Of a stretch of 64,000 bases of DNA, positions 24,146-35,053 are shown one piece after another. The stretch lies in contig NZ_KV757626.1 in the NCBI RefSeq assembly GCF_001712795.1, positions 1 to 64,000 of the forward strand. Reading direction: 5' to 3'. The notes beneath the pieces were generated by a model that saw only the letters and a program-made list of their open reading frames with translations, was not told where the DNA came from and ran no database searches. The position numbers and the translations under genes were made by a program. The stretch's first letter is position 1. Every line of letters starts with the position of its first letter. The DNA comes from Nostoc sp. KVJ20 (GTDB lineage: Bacteria > Cyanobacteriota > Cyanobacteriia > Cyanobacteriales > Nostocaceae).

Positions 24146-25087
24146 TTACCCGTGAATTGGTTCAAACGTGCTATAAGCGGTATCAGCTTTTTGCTCGACA
24201 AAATTCTTTGCCGCAGCTAGTAGATACTCATAATAGGCACGAGCGACGATAGATAGCTGCTTGCCAGATGGGTAAACCATGTACCAATGTCGCTGAATGG
24301 GGAAGTGTTGTACATCTAAAATGCTAAACTCTGAAGTGTCTGACAGTAAGGTATGACGGGATAAAACAGAAATTCCTAAACCACCTGCGATCGCTTGTTT
24401 AATTGCTTCATTACTTCCCAATTCTAGCTTGACTTTTACCGTTACCCCTTCTTCTTCAAATAGCTTTTGGACGGCGCGACGAGTTCCTGATCCAGGTTCC
24501 CGCATAATAAAAGGTTCGTTAGATAAGCGTTGTATAGGAATATTTTTTTCCTTGGATAAGGGATGATGAGTCGGTGCAAAGACTATCAAAGGATTTTCTA
24601 AAAATGGTTCACAAGTCACATCGAGATTGTCTGGAATTTGACTCATAATATATAAGTCATCCAAATTTTGACTCATTCGTTCTAAAATTTGTTCGTGATT
24701 TGTTACTTGCAGCGAGATATCAATCCCTGGATAGAGTTCGCAAAAGGGCCCTAACAAACGTGGAATAAAGTATTTTGCTGTTGTAATTACTGCCAAGCGT
24801 AATTGTCCCTGTTTTAGCCCTTTTAAATCTGCCACTTTCATTTCATACTGGGCTATATTGTCAAAAATCTGCCGACAAGTGGCAAATAATTCCCGTCCTG
24901 CTTCTGTCAGATACAATCGCTTCCCCACTTGCTCAAATAATGGCAAACCTACCGATTTTGTGAGTTGCTTGATCTGCATAGAAACGGTAGGTTGGGTGAG
25001 AAACAATTCCTCAGCAGCACGAGTAAAGCTACTGTGCCGTGCCGCCGCCTCGAACACCTTTAACTGGTGCAGCGTCGCTTGGTTCAA
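24146..25087 (-). CDS. LysR-type regulator of the CmpR/CcmR group, next to the ccm genes
   Basis: 313 residues starting at TTG 25087, chosen because AGGAGA lies 9 nt upstream; the protein then begins NQATLHQLKVFEAAA as CmpR-type regulators do. There is no ATG in frame upstream. HTH about 5-63 (SFTRAAEELFLTQPTVSMQIKQL, split by my view into helix-turn-helix), effector domain about 90-300 (FIPRLLGPFCELYPGIDISL, NEPFIMREPGSGTRRAV, GSNEAIKQAIAGGLGISVLS). CmpR-group proteins activate low-CO2 genes and sense photorespiratory metabolites such as 2-phosphoglycolate. Position just downstream of ccmO, same strand, suggests control of the carbon island, but the exact subtype (CmpR, CcmR/NdhR or RbcR) is not settled by sequence alone. 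Confidence 0.8.
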   Translation of the reverse strand: MNQATLHQLKVFEAAARHSSFTRAAEELFLTQPTVSMQIKQLTKSVGLPLFEQVGKRLYLTEAGRELFATCRQIFDNIAQYEMKVADLKGLKQGQLRLAVITTAKYFIPRLLGPFCELYPGIDISLQVTNHEQILERMSQNLDDLYIMSQIPDNLDVTCEPFLENPLIVFAPTHHPLSKEKNIPIQRLSNEPFIMREPGSGTRRAVQKLFEEEGVTVKVKLELGSNEAIKQAIAGGLGISVLSRHTLLSDTSEFSILDVQHFPIQRHWYMVYPSGKQLSIVARAYYEYLLAAAKNFVEQKADTAYSTFEPIHG

Positions 25088-25327
25088 GGGTGTATTCTCC
25101 TGTATATAGCGATTAAGAGATATAAAACTAGTATTGCTGAACACTGGCAAATGATATGGCAATGCTCACAGAAAGTTACGAGTTTTATTATAGATAAAAC
25201 TCTATTATTTATATTAAAACAAAAGTATTCTACTTATGGATTGAAGAAGCTATTATCAGAACAGCAAAAGCGTAAGATGCCTTCCATCTAAACGATGAAT
25301 GATGATTTTTTAAAAATTCATCTATCA

Positions 25328-26116
25328 TCATTCATCATTCCATAATTCTTCCTGAACTTTTGTAGGTAGCTTGGTTAAATCTGGTAACCTTAGTACCTCG
25401 ATTTCGGCAACTTGTTCTTTAATATTCACTGGTAAGTTTAACGGTTCGCGTTCTTCTATCCAACATCTTGCTAATGGCAAGGTTAGCTCCATTTCGTCGA
25501 GGGGTCGGGGAATTACCATGACTGCATTTAATTCCCCAATGCGTTCGGCCTCAAACATTCCCGCTTCTACTGCTACTGCCACATTTGCTACGGAACCACG
25601 AATAATAGCTGTACACAAACCCGCACCAATTTTTTCATAGGCTGCTAAATGAACATCAGCAGCTTTGAGCATGGCATCACAAGCTCCTACCATCGCTGGA
25701 AATCCTCGCGTTTCTACCAAACCAATTGCTTGATTACTCAGACGGCTGTAATTGCCCTCTTCCATCAATTTAGTAAAACGGGTTGTGATGGGAAGCACTA
25801 TATCTAGGTTGGGATAAGGCCGGGGAATCACCAAACTAGAAACTAGCTGACCAAACTGTTCAGCCGTTTGCACACCAGATTCTACCGCCAGACGCACGTC
25901 AGCAATTCCACCGCGGACGATCGCAGTACAATGACCACTACCAGTTTTTTCATACCCAATGAGGTGAACTCCCGCTGACTTCAGCATCATATCCGCTGTT
26001 CCAACGATCGCAGGAAAGCTGCGGGTAGAAACTAAACCCAAAGCAGTATCCTGATAGGTTTCTTGACTACTTGCTCCCTGTATGGTACGAATGGGCCGTT
26101 GATTATATGTTTCCAT
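25328..26116 (-). CDS. ccmO: Carboxysome shell protein CcmO (tandem BMC)
   Basis: 262 residues from ATG 26116, chosen for GGAGAA 6 nt upstream; TTG 26149 is in frame but unlikely. Two BMC domains follow each other (about 20-110: TALGLVSTRSFPAIVGTADM, YEKTGSGHCTAIVRGG; about 128-215: AIGLVETRGFPAMVGACDAM, YEKIGAGLCTAIIRGS), giving a pseudohexameric shell trimer. CcmO is needed to close the beta-carboxysome shell. The C-terminal tail (EVLRLPDLTKLPTKVQEELW) is outside the BMC folds. It lies 47 bp downstream of ccmN on the same strand, so probably the last ccm gene of the operon. Confidence 0.92.
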   Translation of the reverse strand: METYNQRPIRTIQGASSQETYQDTALGLVSTRSFPAIVGTADMMLKSAGVHLIGYEKTGSGHCTAIVRGGIADVRLAVESGVQTAEQFGQLVSSLVIPRPYPNLDIVLPITTRFTKLMEEGNYSRLSNQAIGLVETRGFPAMVGACDAMLKAADVHLAAYEKIGAGLCTAIIRGSVANVAVAVEAGMFEAERIGELNAVMVIPRPLDEMELTLPLARCWIEEREPLNLPVNIKEQVAEIEVLRLPDLTKLPTKVQEELWNDE

Positions 26117-26163
26117 GTCAATTCTCCAAAATACGGAAAAAGCCGACAACTTACAATTAACAC

Positions 26164-26946
26164 TTACTCGGACTGATTGTCAGAGTTTGGGTCGTTCAAT
26201 GATTGTCTATGAGGAAACAATGTAGTCAACAGTCTGCTTATGCTCCCTTGTCCATAAATTTGAGTCCCGAAACCATTAGGGGATTCTGTGGTTGGCTGAC
26301 TGGGGTCTGAGTTATGTTCTGTAGAGGTTTGGACGGCTTCTTCCAAGGTGGAGTTAGCATCATGAGCCGGTTCTTCTACTGGAGGAGGCTGGTTTTGTGG
26401 AGTGGCGGAAGATTTAAAGTAAGAAATCGACTTGTTTTGTTTGAAATCCACAAAAGCCGAGGCTGAGAGGTTAGTTGAGGAAACTACCTTTTCCTTAACT
26501 CCCCCTAAGCCATTTTCTTCTTCCTGCTGCGGTGGTGCATTTGTAGAAGCTGGGTTATTTGTAGATGGTTCCAGTGGCTTTGTTTGAGCAATTTGCCGAC
26601 TGGTGTCTCCTAGAATTGAACCCGCTGGTATTACTTGTCCAGGTTCAACCGAATAGTTAAAAACTGTTGTTGCTGAACCAATGCAAGCATTTGCTCCAAT
26701 TTTGCCCTTGCCAACCATCAAAAACCCGGCTCCCAGGTTTGCGCCTGCTTCTACCTCTAGGGTTCCTTCATGGACTTGGAGAATCGCTCCCATGCCAATA
26801 CAGACCCCTGGTCCAATGATGATCTTGCTGTTTACAGCCGCTTGGAGAATCACACCAGGTGCAAGTACCGCGCTTGGATGAATAGTCACCTCACCACTAA
26901 TGTAAGAATCAAAGTTATTGCTGAGGCGCAGTGGCGGCACAGACAT
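26164..26946 (-). CDS. ccmN: Carboxysome assembly protein CcmN
   Basis: 260 residues. Hexapeptide-repeat left-handed beta-helix at the N-terminus (about 15-120: IHPSAVLAPGVILQAA, GPGVCIGMGAILQV, AGANLGAGFLMVGKGKIG), a long disordered Gln/Pro/Ser linker, and a C-terminal amphipathic encapsulation peptide (about 226-248: IYGQGSISRLLTTLFPHR) that in CcmN binds shell protein CcmK2. The helix domain binds CcmM, so CcmN ties cargo to shell. Separated from ccmM by 193 bp filled with heptamer repeats. Confidence 0.92.
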   Translation of the reverse strand: MSVPPLRLSNNFDSYISGEVTIHPSAVLAPGVILQAAVNSKIIIGPGVCIGMGAILQVHEGTLEVEAGANLGAGFLMVGKGKIGANACIGSATTVFNYSVEPGQVIPAGSILGDTSRQIAQTKPLEPSTNNPASTNAPPQQEEENGLGGVKEKVVSSTNLSASAFVDFKQNKSISYFKSSATPQNQPPPVEEPAHDANSTLEEAVQTSTEHNSDPSQPTTESPNGFGTQIYGQGSISRLLTTLFPHRQSLNDPNSDNQSE

Positions 26947-26964
26947 GGAAATTTTAACCTCGGA

Positions 26965-27139
26965 AGCCGGAATGGGGAATGGGGAATAGGGAACGGGGAA
27001 TGGGGAGTAGTGAATGGTGAATGGTAAATGGTGAATATTAAAATTCCCTAATCCCTACTATTAGGGAGTGGTGAGTGGTGGATATTAAAATTCCCTATTT
27101 CCTATTCCCTATTCCCTATTCCCTATTCCCTATTCCCTA
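26965..27139. repeat. Heptamer repeats between ccmM and ccmN
   Basis: GGGGAAT/GGGGAGT heptamers (26970-27015) and about five TTCCCTA heptamers (27094-27138), the latter ending right at the ccmM stop. The two runs are complementary and could fold in the ccm transcript. Confidence 0.85.
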
Positions 27140-29146
<2,007 letters not shown>

Positions 29147-29204
29147 TGCGAGATTCCTCCTGTATTGTCATTTGTCAGTTGCCATTCGTCAGTTGTCATT
29201 TGTC

Positions 29205-29254
29205 GAGAGCTAATGACTAATGACTAATGACCAATGACTAATGACCAATGACTA
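29205..29254. repeat. Heptamer repeats between ccmL and ccmM
   Basis: About six ATGACTA/ATGACCA heptamers. They touch the ccmL stop codon. Confidence 0.85.
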
Positions 29255-29554
29255 TTGATATTGATCTTTTTTGCTGTAAATCAGGCGATCTTCAACGTAA
29301 ATGGTATCTATGATCGCCACCACTACTGCATCTAATGGACGTTGTTCATTTCCAGTAACTTGACGAGCAGCACTACCACGACTGACAAGTACCCACTCAT
29401 CTACTCCTGCTCCCACACTATCTGCTGCTACTTCGTATTGTGGCAGGATGTTTCCATCTTCATCCACTAATTGTAACAACAGTAGTTTCACACCTCTGAG
29501 ACTTGGATCTTTTTGGGTGCTAACTACTGTGCCGCGAACTTTGGCAACTTGCAT
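29252..29554 (-). CDS. ccmL: Carboxysome vertex protein CcmL
   Basis: 100 residues, a complete EutN/CcmL-family protein: MQVAKVRGTVVSTQKDPSL, KLLLLQLVD, VAADSVGAGVDEWVLVSRGS, PLDAVVVAIIDTIYVEDRLIY. CcmL forms the pentamers that cap the shell vertices. It begins 6 bp after the ccmK1 stop, so it is translated from the same message; no separate ribosome binding site is obvious. Confidence 0.95.
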   Translation of the reverse strand: MQVAKVRGTVVSTQKDPSLRGVKLLLLQLVDEDGNILPQYEVAADSVGAGVDEWVLVSRGSAARQVTGNEQRPLDAVVVAIIDTIYVEDRLIYSKKDQYQ

Positions 29555-29560
29555 TACAAA

Positions 29561-29905
29561 TTACGGTCTTCTACCGAAAGGGCGAATTGCATTCACATTT
29601 TCCCGGAACTGCTCTACGTCTTCTGTATAACGAATTGGGAGGACGTATTCCAAGTTTTCGTGAGGACGAGCAATGATGTGAGTAGACAGCACTTGTCCAC
29701 CATTAACTCGCTTTACAGATTCAACTCCTGCGCCTACAGAAGCTTGCACTTCCGAAACGTCACCACGGACAATGACTGTCACTCGACCACTACCAATTTT
29801 TTCATAACCTACTAAGGTGACGCGGGCAGCTTTCACCATTGCATCAGCGGCTTCCACTACTGCTGGAAAGCCTAGCGTTTCAACCATTCCCACTGCAATT
29901 GACAT
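29561..29905 (-). CDS. ccmK1: Carboxysome shell protein CcmK1
   Basis: 114 residues, single BMC domain (IAVGMVETLGFPAVVEAADA, YEKIGSGRVTVIVRGD, HIIARPHENLEYVLPIRY) with a C-terminal extension (EDVEQFRENVNAIRPFGRR) longer than CcmK2, which is the usual difference between K1 and K2. Forms hexameric shell facets. 91 bp downstream of ccmK2. Confidence 0.92.
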   Translation of the reverse strand: MSIAVGMVETLGFPAVVEAADAMVKAARVTLVGYEKIGSGRVTVIVRGDVSEVQASVGAGVESVKRVNGGQVLSTHIIARPHENLEYVLPIRYTEDVEQFRENVNAIRPFGRRP

Positions 29906-29996
29906 TAGTTTTAATCCCTATTTGAAAGTTTTTAGCCTTGGACAAAAGTGATGCTCAATTAGGCAAAGAGCGTTAATTACTTTGTTTAAACAGCTT

Positions 29997-30305
29997 TTAA
30001 GTACGGAATTGTTCTACCGCTTCTGTGTAACGTATCGGCAAGACGTATTCCAGGTTCTCATGAGGACGAGCAATGATGTGAGTGGATAACACTTCACCAC
30101 CAAATACTCTTTTTGCCGCTTCAACCCCAGCTGCTACAGAAGCTTGAACTTCCGATACATCTCCCCTTACTATCACTGTGACACGAGCGCTACCAATTTT
30201 TTCATAGCCTACTAAAGTGACACGGGCGGCTTTCACCATCGCATCAGCAGCTTCCACTACTGCTGGAAAGCCCTTCGTTTCAATCATCCCAACTGCAATT
30301 GGCAT
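29997..30305 (-). CDS. ccmK2: Carboxysome shell protein CcmK2
   Basis: 102 residues, single BMC domain (IAVGMIETKGFPAVVEAADA, YEKIGSARVTVIVRGD, GGEVLSTHIIARPHENLEY) with a short tail ending EAVEQFRT. It is the major hexameric facet protein and the binding site of the CcmN peptide. First gene of the ccm operon; AGGAG lies 8 nt before the ATG. About 80% identical to the neighbouring K1 by eye, so the pair comes from duplication. Confidence 0.93.
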   Translation of the reverse strand: MPIAVGMIETKGFPAVVEAADAMVKAARVTLVGYEKIGSARVTVIVRGDVSEVQASVAAGVEAAKRVFGGEVLSTHIIARPHENLEYVLPIRYTEAVEQFRT

Positions 30306-30961
30306 CGCAGAACTCCTACAAAATGAATCTAATCAGTACTGTTGTTTGAAATTTTTGACGGGGAGAGCTTATCTTAGAGCTAAGAAAACACTTCCAAATT
30401 AAGCATAGGAAAGCTTGGCGTCCCTGGCAATATAAATCACTATAATAGTTTATGATAAGAAAGTTTTAAAAAACTTAACAAAAGTTTATCTGTGCTTCTG
30501 GGCAATTAAAGTTCACTGATTCCTAGAGCAGCCACTTATGCTTTATAATTTCTTTATCACATTTCCAAAACGGCATTCATAACCAAGGCTAATCCTATCT
30601 GGTAAAGGGGAAGCATAGGCTGCGTCTTTTGCTGCATCTATCTTTCCTCAAGAATTACTGTATGTACAAGGACTAGGTGAAAAATAGATAATTTTTTCAA
30701 ATATATCGTATAAAGTACTTTGCTTAAAGTAGAAATACAAATCTAAAAGGGTCAGTGATGTTAAGGGAAGTAAATGCTTTTGCTTATGTAAAGTTATATT
30801 TTACTTATATTTAATAGGGTAACATTAAGTAAAATTACTCCTGGGAATTTAGTTTAAAAAATAGTAAAAAAACATCGGGCTTTTGGTAGATTTATTTTAA
30901 TAAATAAATAATCGGTTGAAATTTTTTTAAAATCAAGGCTGAGTCGTCAAGGAAAATTTAA
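30306..30961. promoter_or_regulatory. Shared divergent promoter region of ccmK2 and ndhF3
   Basis: 656 bp of AT-rich DNA without a gene. On the ccm side, TATAGTG/TTTATAT-like -10 strings lie about 120-140 bp before ccmK2. On the ndhF3 side is a perfect 9-bp inverted repeat, TTTTACTTA (30799-30807) and TAAGTAAAA (30826-30834), 128 bp before ndhF3. LysR regulators bind interrupted dyads of this kind; the assignment is a guess. Confidence 0.5.
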
Positions 30962-32818
30962 ATGGATCAATTTCTATTTTCAACAAGTTGGTTTGTGCCT
31001 TTTTATAGCTTATTGGGTGCAATTTTGACCTTGCCGTGGGGAATAGGAATAATTCAGCGAACCGGGCCAAGACCTGCGGCATACTTCAATTTGTTGACGA
31101 CCGTTTTAGCTTTTGTCCATAGCCTGTTTGTATTTAAAAGTATTTGGGATAGAGAACCAGTAAACTTACTAATCAATTGGTTCAAAGCTGCGGATTTAGA
31201 CTTATCTTTTGCCTTAGAACTATCGCCAGTCAGTATTGGAGCAACAGTTTTAATTACAGGGTTAAGTCTACTGGCGCAAGTTTACGCTCTGGGTTACATG
31301 GAAAAGGACTGGTCGTTAGCGCGTTTTTTTGCACTGCTGGGATTTTTTGAAGCGGCGCTGAGTGGTCTAGCAATCAGTGATTCTTTGTTTCTCAGCTATG
31401 CGCTTTTGGAACTTCTGACGCTTTCGACTTATTTGCTGGTGGGGTTCTGGTATGCTCAACCACTAGTAGTAACGGCGGCGCGAGATGCGTTTTGGACTAA
31501 ACGGGTGGGAGACTTGTTGCTGCTAATGGCTGTAGTGACACTTTCCACCTTAGCCGGGAGTTTGAACTTTTCGGATTTATATGAGTGGGCGCAAACAGCT
31601 AATTTAAGTCCAATGACATCGACATTGCTAGGGTTGGCATTAATTGCTGGGCCTGCTGGTAAATGTGCCCAATTTCCATTGCACCTGTGGTTAGATGAGG
31701 CAATGGAAGGGCCTAACCCAGCCTCGGTAATGCGGAACTCGCTGGTAGTAGCTGGTGGTGCTTATTTACTGTATAGATTTCAACCATTGTTAGCACTATC
31801 GCCAGTTGCCTTAAATGCCTTGGTAGTTATGGGCACGGTGACGGCGATTGGGGCCACATTAGTATCCATAGCTCAAATTGACATTAAGCGATCGCTATCT
31901 CATTCCACCAGTGCATACATGGGGTTAGTGTTTTTGGCGGTGGGGTTACAGCAAGGGGGTGTAGCCTTGATGTTGCTATTAACTCATGCGATCGCAAAAG
32001 CATTATTATTCATGAGTTCTGGTTCAGTCATTTTGACTACCCAAAGCCAAGACTTAACAGAAATGGGCGGTCTGTGGTCACGGATGCCAGCCACCACCAC
32101 AGCCTTTGTAGTCGGTTCAGCGGGGATGGTAACACTGCTACCATTGGGAAGTTTCTGGGCAATGTTAGCATGGGCTGACGGTTTCGTGAATATTAGCCCT
32201 TGGGTAATTGGGGTTTTAGTATTAGTCAATGGTTTGACAGCATTGAATTTGACCAGAGTCTTTAGATTAGTGTTCTGGGGTAAACCGCAACAAAAAACCC
32301 GTCGCACGCCAGAAGTTGGTTGGCAGATGGCGCTACCAATGGTGATTCTGACAGTGCTAACTCTGCTTTTACCTCTGATGTTACAGCAATGGTACTTACT
32401 ACCCGATTGGGAAAGTATTAATTGGTATGTGGTGTTAGCGTTGTTTGCGTCTACCGTGGTGGGCGTAGGTGTAGGGTGTACAGTTTATCTGCACAAAGCT
32501 TGGTCAAGATCGAGAATATTGGCGTGGAGATTTCTGCAAGACTTGTTAGGTTATGATTTTTATATTGACCGAGTTTATCTTGTAACCGTGGTAAGTGTAG
32601 TAGCACTGCTATCTAAAATCTCTGCTTGGAGCGATCGCTACTTGGTTGATGGTTTCGTAAACTTGGTTGGGTTTGCGACTATTTTTAGCGGACAAACTTT
32701 AAAATACAGTATTTCTGGGCAATCTCAGGGCTATATGTTGACCATCCTAGCAGTTGTCAGCGTCCTGGGTTTTTTCATCAGCTGGTCATTGGGTTTACTA
32801 GATAAATTACCTTTTTAA
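30962..32818 (+). CDS. ndhF3: NDH-1 subunit NdhF3 (inducible CO2-uptake complex)
   Basis: 618 residues, polytopic NuoL/antiporter-type membrane protein with the family motifs ALLELLTLSTYLLVGFWYAQ, KCAQFPLHLWLDEAMEGP and SLSHSTSAYMGLVFLA. Together with NdhD3 and CupA it forms the distal arm of NDH-1MS, the high-affinity CO2-hydrating complex of thylakoids induced by low CO2. The assignment to F3 rather than F1/F4 rests mainly on linkage to ndhD3 and cupA. ATG 30962; stop 32818. Confidence 0.9.
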   Translation: MDQFLFSTSWFVPFYSLLGAILTLPWGIGIIQRTGPRPAAYFNLLTTVLAFVHSLFVFKSIWDREPVNLLINWFKAADLDLSFALELSPVSIGATVLITGLSLLAQVYALGYMEKDWSLARFFALLGFFEAALSGLAISDSLFLSYALLELLTLSTYLLVGFWYAQPLVVTAARDAFWTKRVGDLLLLMAVVTLSTLAGSLNFSDLYEWAQTANLSPMTSTLLGLALIAGPAGKCAQFPLHLWLDEAMEGPNPASVMRNSLVVAGGAYLLYRFQPLLALSPVALNALVVMGTVTAIGATLVSIAQIDIKRSLSHSTSAYMGLVFLAVGLQQGGVALMLLLTHAIAKALLFMSSGSVILTTQSQDLTEMGGLWSRMPATTTAFVVGSAGMVTLLPLGSFWAMLAWADGFVNISPWVIGVLVLVNGLTALNLTRVFRLVFWGKPQQKTRRTPEVGWQMALPMVILTVLTLLLPLMLQQWYLLPDWESINWYVVLALFASTVVGVGVGCTVYLHKAWSRSRILAWRFLQDLLGYDFYIDRVYLVTVVSVVALLSKISAWSDRYLVDGFVNLVGFATIFSGQTLKYSISGQSQGYMLTILAVVSVLGFFISWSLGLLDKLPF

Positions 32819-33039
32819 CGTGTCGCGGAAGTCCCCACCTTCAATGTACCCATCTCTGTGGGGATTGTCAGCGGGGGATGAGGATTACATCTGGAATTGA
32901 TTTAAAACATCAGTAAAAACAAATTCTGGATGTATGACGAATGCCCATCGCCCTTGGCGTCTCCCCTTGGGAGAAGATTTTCTGGTAAAATACACACTGT
33001 CTTGACCATCAATGCCACAAGCGAAAACCAAGCTAATAG

Positions 33040-33191
33040 GTATATGTTGCAAGAGAAAGATTTGGGTCTTGGGAACCAGGACTTCTGCCCTTGGAGGGAA
33101 TGTCAGACCAAAAAAAACTACGGAGTTTTTGAGGCTATTCCCAATGAATTGGGAAGCTCAGATTTCAGCCGTAGGCAAGTCTGAGTAGTTC
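33040..33191 (+). mobile_element. Probable IS200/IS605-type right-end remnant
   Basis: gaattgggaag, then a hairpin CTCAGATTT / AAGTCTGAG (33157-33184), then tagttcac. This layout (hairpin followed by TTCAC) is typical of cyanobacterial IS200/IS605 right ends downstream of tnpB. No tnpB or left end is recognisable, so it would be a dead fragment. Confidence 0.4.
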
Positions 33192-33198
33192 ACAGATA

Positions 33199-33300
33199 TT
33201 GTCATTGGTCATTGGTCATTAGTCATTTGTGATTGGGTAAGAGTTTTTCCTAGTCCCCAGTCCCCAGTCCCCAGTCCCCAATCCCCCATTCCCCATTCCA
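33199..33300. repeat. Heptamer repeats upstream of ndhD3
   Basis: About four TCATTGG-type heptamers (33200-33228), then about four CCCCAGT heptamers and CCCCATT units (33252-33298), ending about 10 bp before the ndhD3 start. They occupy the position of the ribosome binding site region. Confidence 0.85.
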
Positions 33301-33309
33301 TACCTACTT

Positions 33310-34830
33310 ATGCTTAGTGTTTTAATTCTAGTGCCGTTAATCGGCGCAGCTTTAATTGGTTTCTCGCCCTCTGGCATCAATGGGAAATTCGCCCGTGGGG
33401 TGGCTTTGGTCTTTGCCACTATCGCTTTCTTGTGGACAATCGTACTAGCAATTCAGTTTCATCCAGGGGAAATAACTCAACAGTTTGCTGAATCTATCCC
33501 TTGGGTAGATGCTTTAGGTTTGAATTATAACCTTGGGATAGATGGTTTGTCTTTGCCATTGCTGGTTTTAAATGGATTGTTAACTTCCATTGCCATTTAC
33601 AGCAGCGATGAATCCCTACAGCGTCCTAAATTTTATTACTCTTTGATACTATTATTAAGCGCTGGGGTGACTGGAGCCTTTTTGGCACAGGATTTACTGC
33701 TATTTTTCCTATTTTACGAATTAGAACTAATTCCGCTGTATTTGTTAATAGCTATTTGGGGTGGGGAAAAGCGGGGTTATGCTGCTACCAAATTTCTCAT
33801 TTATACAGCCGTTTCGGGAATCCTGATTTTAGCAAGTTTCCTCGGCATGGTTTGGCTGAGTGGTTCCTCTAGCTTTGCATTAGCAACCTTAAACCCGACA
33901 ACTTTACCTCTCGCGACACAGCTTTTACTGCTAGCGGGCATTTTGGTCGGTTTCGGGATTAAAATTCCCTTAGTTCCCTTCCATACTTGGTTGCCAGATG
34001 CTCACGTTGAAGCTTCTACACCGATTTCAGTGCTGTTGGCTGGGGTGCTGTTGAAGTTAGGAACTTATGGCTTACTGCGGTTTGGCATGAACTTGTTACC
34101 AGAAGCTTGGAATTATCTGGCTCCTTGGTTAGCGACTTGGGCAGTAGTGAGTGTACTGTATGGTGCATCCTGTGCGATCGCTCAAACCGATATGAAAAAA
34201 ATGGTGGCATACAGTTCCATTGGACACATGGGTTATGTGCTTTTAGCGGCGGCGGCGGCTACACCTTTAAGTGTGTTGGGTGCTGTAATGCAAATGATTA
34301 GCCACGGCTTGATTTCCGCAATGCTGTTTTTGCTAGTAGGGGTTGTGTATAAAAAAGCCGGAAGCCGTGATTTAGACGTAATTCAAGGATTGCTGAACCC
34401 AGAACGGGGTATGCCGGTAATTGGTAGCTTGATGATTGTCGGAGTCATGGCCAGTGCTGGTATACCGGGAATGCTAGGCTTTATCTCGGAATTTATAGTT
34501 TATCGGGGAAGTTTTCCAGTTTTCCCAGTGCAAACATTGCTATGTATGCTTGGTACTGGTTTAACAGCGGTTTATTTCTTAATTCTTGTCAACCGCGCCT
34601 TTTTTGGCCGCTTGTCTGCACAGGTTACCAACTTACCGCGTGTGTATTGGAGCGATCGCATCCCACCTGCAATTTTAGCTATATTGATCGTGATTTTCGG
34701 CATTCAACCTGGTTGGTTAGTCCGCTGGACTGAACCAACGATTACAGCAATGGTGAATACCCAAAACGTAGTAGCAGTGTCCTTGGATAAAGAAATGGGG
34801 CTAGTACCGCAAGGCGGAATTAAAAATTAA
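33310..34830 (+). CDS. ndhD3: NDH-1 subunit NdhD3 (inducible CO2-uptake complex)
   Basis: 506 residues, NuoM-type polytopic membrane protein: YNLGIDGLSLPLLVLNGLL, FFLFYELELIPLYLLIAIWG (with the conserved proton-path Glu), IKIPLVPFHTWLPDAHVEAS, QTDMKKMVAYSSIGHMGYVL. Works with NdhF3 and CupA. The 491-bp gap after ndhF3 is unusually long for this operon and is filled by repeats and an IS remnant, so the two genes may be less tightly coupled here. Confidence 0.9.
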   Translation: MLSVLILVPLIGAALIGFSPSGINGKFARGVALVFATIAFLWTIVLAIQFHPGEITQQFAESIPWVDALGLNYNLGIDGLSLPLLVLNGLLTSIAIYSSDESLQRPKFYYSLILLLSAGVTGAFLAQDLLLFFLFYELELIPLYLLIAIWGGEKRGYAATKFLIYTAVSGILILASFLGMVWLSGSSSFALATLNPTTLPLATQLLLLAGILVGFGIKIPLVPFHTWLPDAHVEASTPISVLLAGVLLKLGTYGLLRFGMNLLPEAWNYLAPWLATWAVVSVLYGASCAIAQTDMKKMVAYSSIGHMGYVLLAAAAATPLSVLGAVMQMISHGLISAMLFLLVGVVYKKAGSRDLDVIQGLLNPERGMPVIGSLMIVGVMASAGIPGMLGFISEFIVYRGSFPVFPVQTLLCMLGTGLTAVYFLILVNRAFFGRLSAQVTNLPRVYWSDRIPPAILAILIVIFGIQPGWLVRWTEPTITAMVNTQNVVAVSLDKEMGLVPQGGIKN

Positions 34831-34869
34831 CAATGAATACAGCGTAAGCGTTTCATAGATTGGAAATGG

Positions 34870-35035
34870 TGAGGCAGTCCGGTCTTGGGGGTTCCCCCCA
34901 TGAGGAACTGCCGAACCCGAAGGGGTGGTTTACTTCCGTCGTACTGTACTAAGGATTAGGGACAAGGGGACAATGAGAATAACCATGACTAATGACTAAT
35001 GACTAATGACTAATGAATAATGACTAATGACTAAA
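34870..35035. repeat. Hairpin repeat and ATGACTA heptamers upstream of cupA
   Basis: GGCAGT (34873-) pairs with ACTGCC (34905-) around gggggttcccccc, a dispersed foldback. About seven ATGACTA heptamers follow at 34984-35034 and stop just before cupA. Confidence 0.75.
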
Positions 35036-35053
35036 CTTTTTGGATAAATAGCA

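Larger units (their letters stand above)
32819..33309. other. Intergenic between ndhF3 and ndhD3: IS end remnant and heptamers
   Basis: 491 bp. The 32930-33184 reading frame (84 codons) has no recognisable family and ends in what looks like an IS200/IS605 right end. The rest is heptamer repeats. Confidence 0.5.

Noticed and set aside
32930..33184. 84-codon open frame between ndhF3 and ndhD3
   Set aside because: No family features, no ribosome binding site, and its 3' end is an IS-type hairpin; treated as IS debris.
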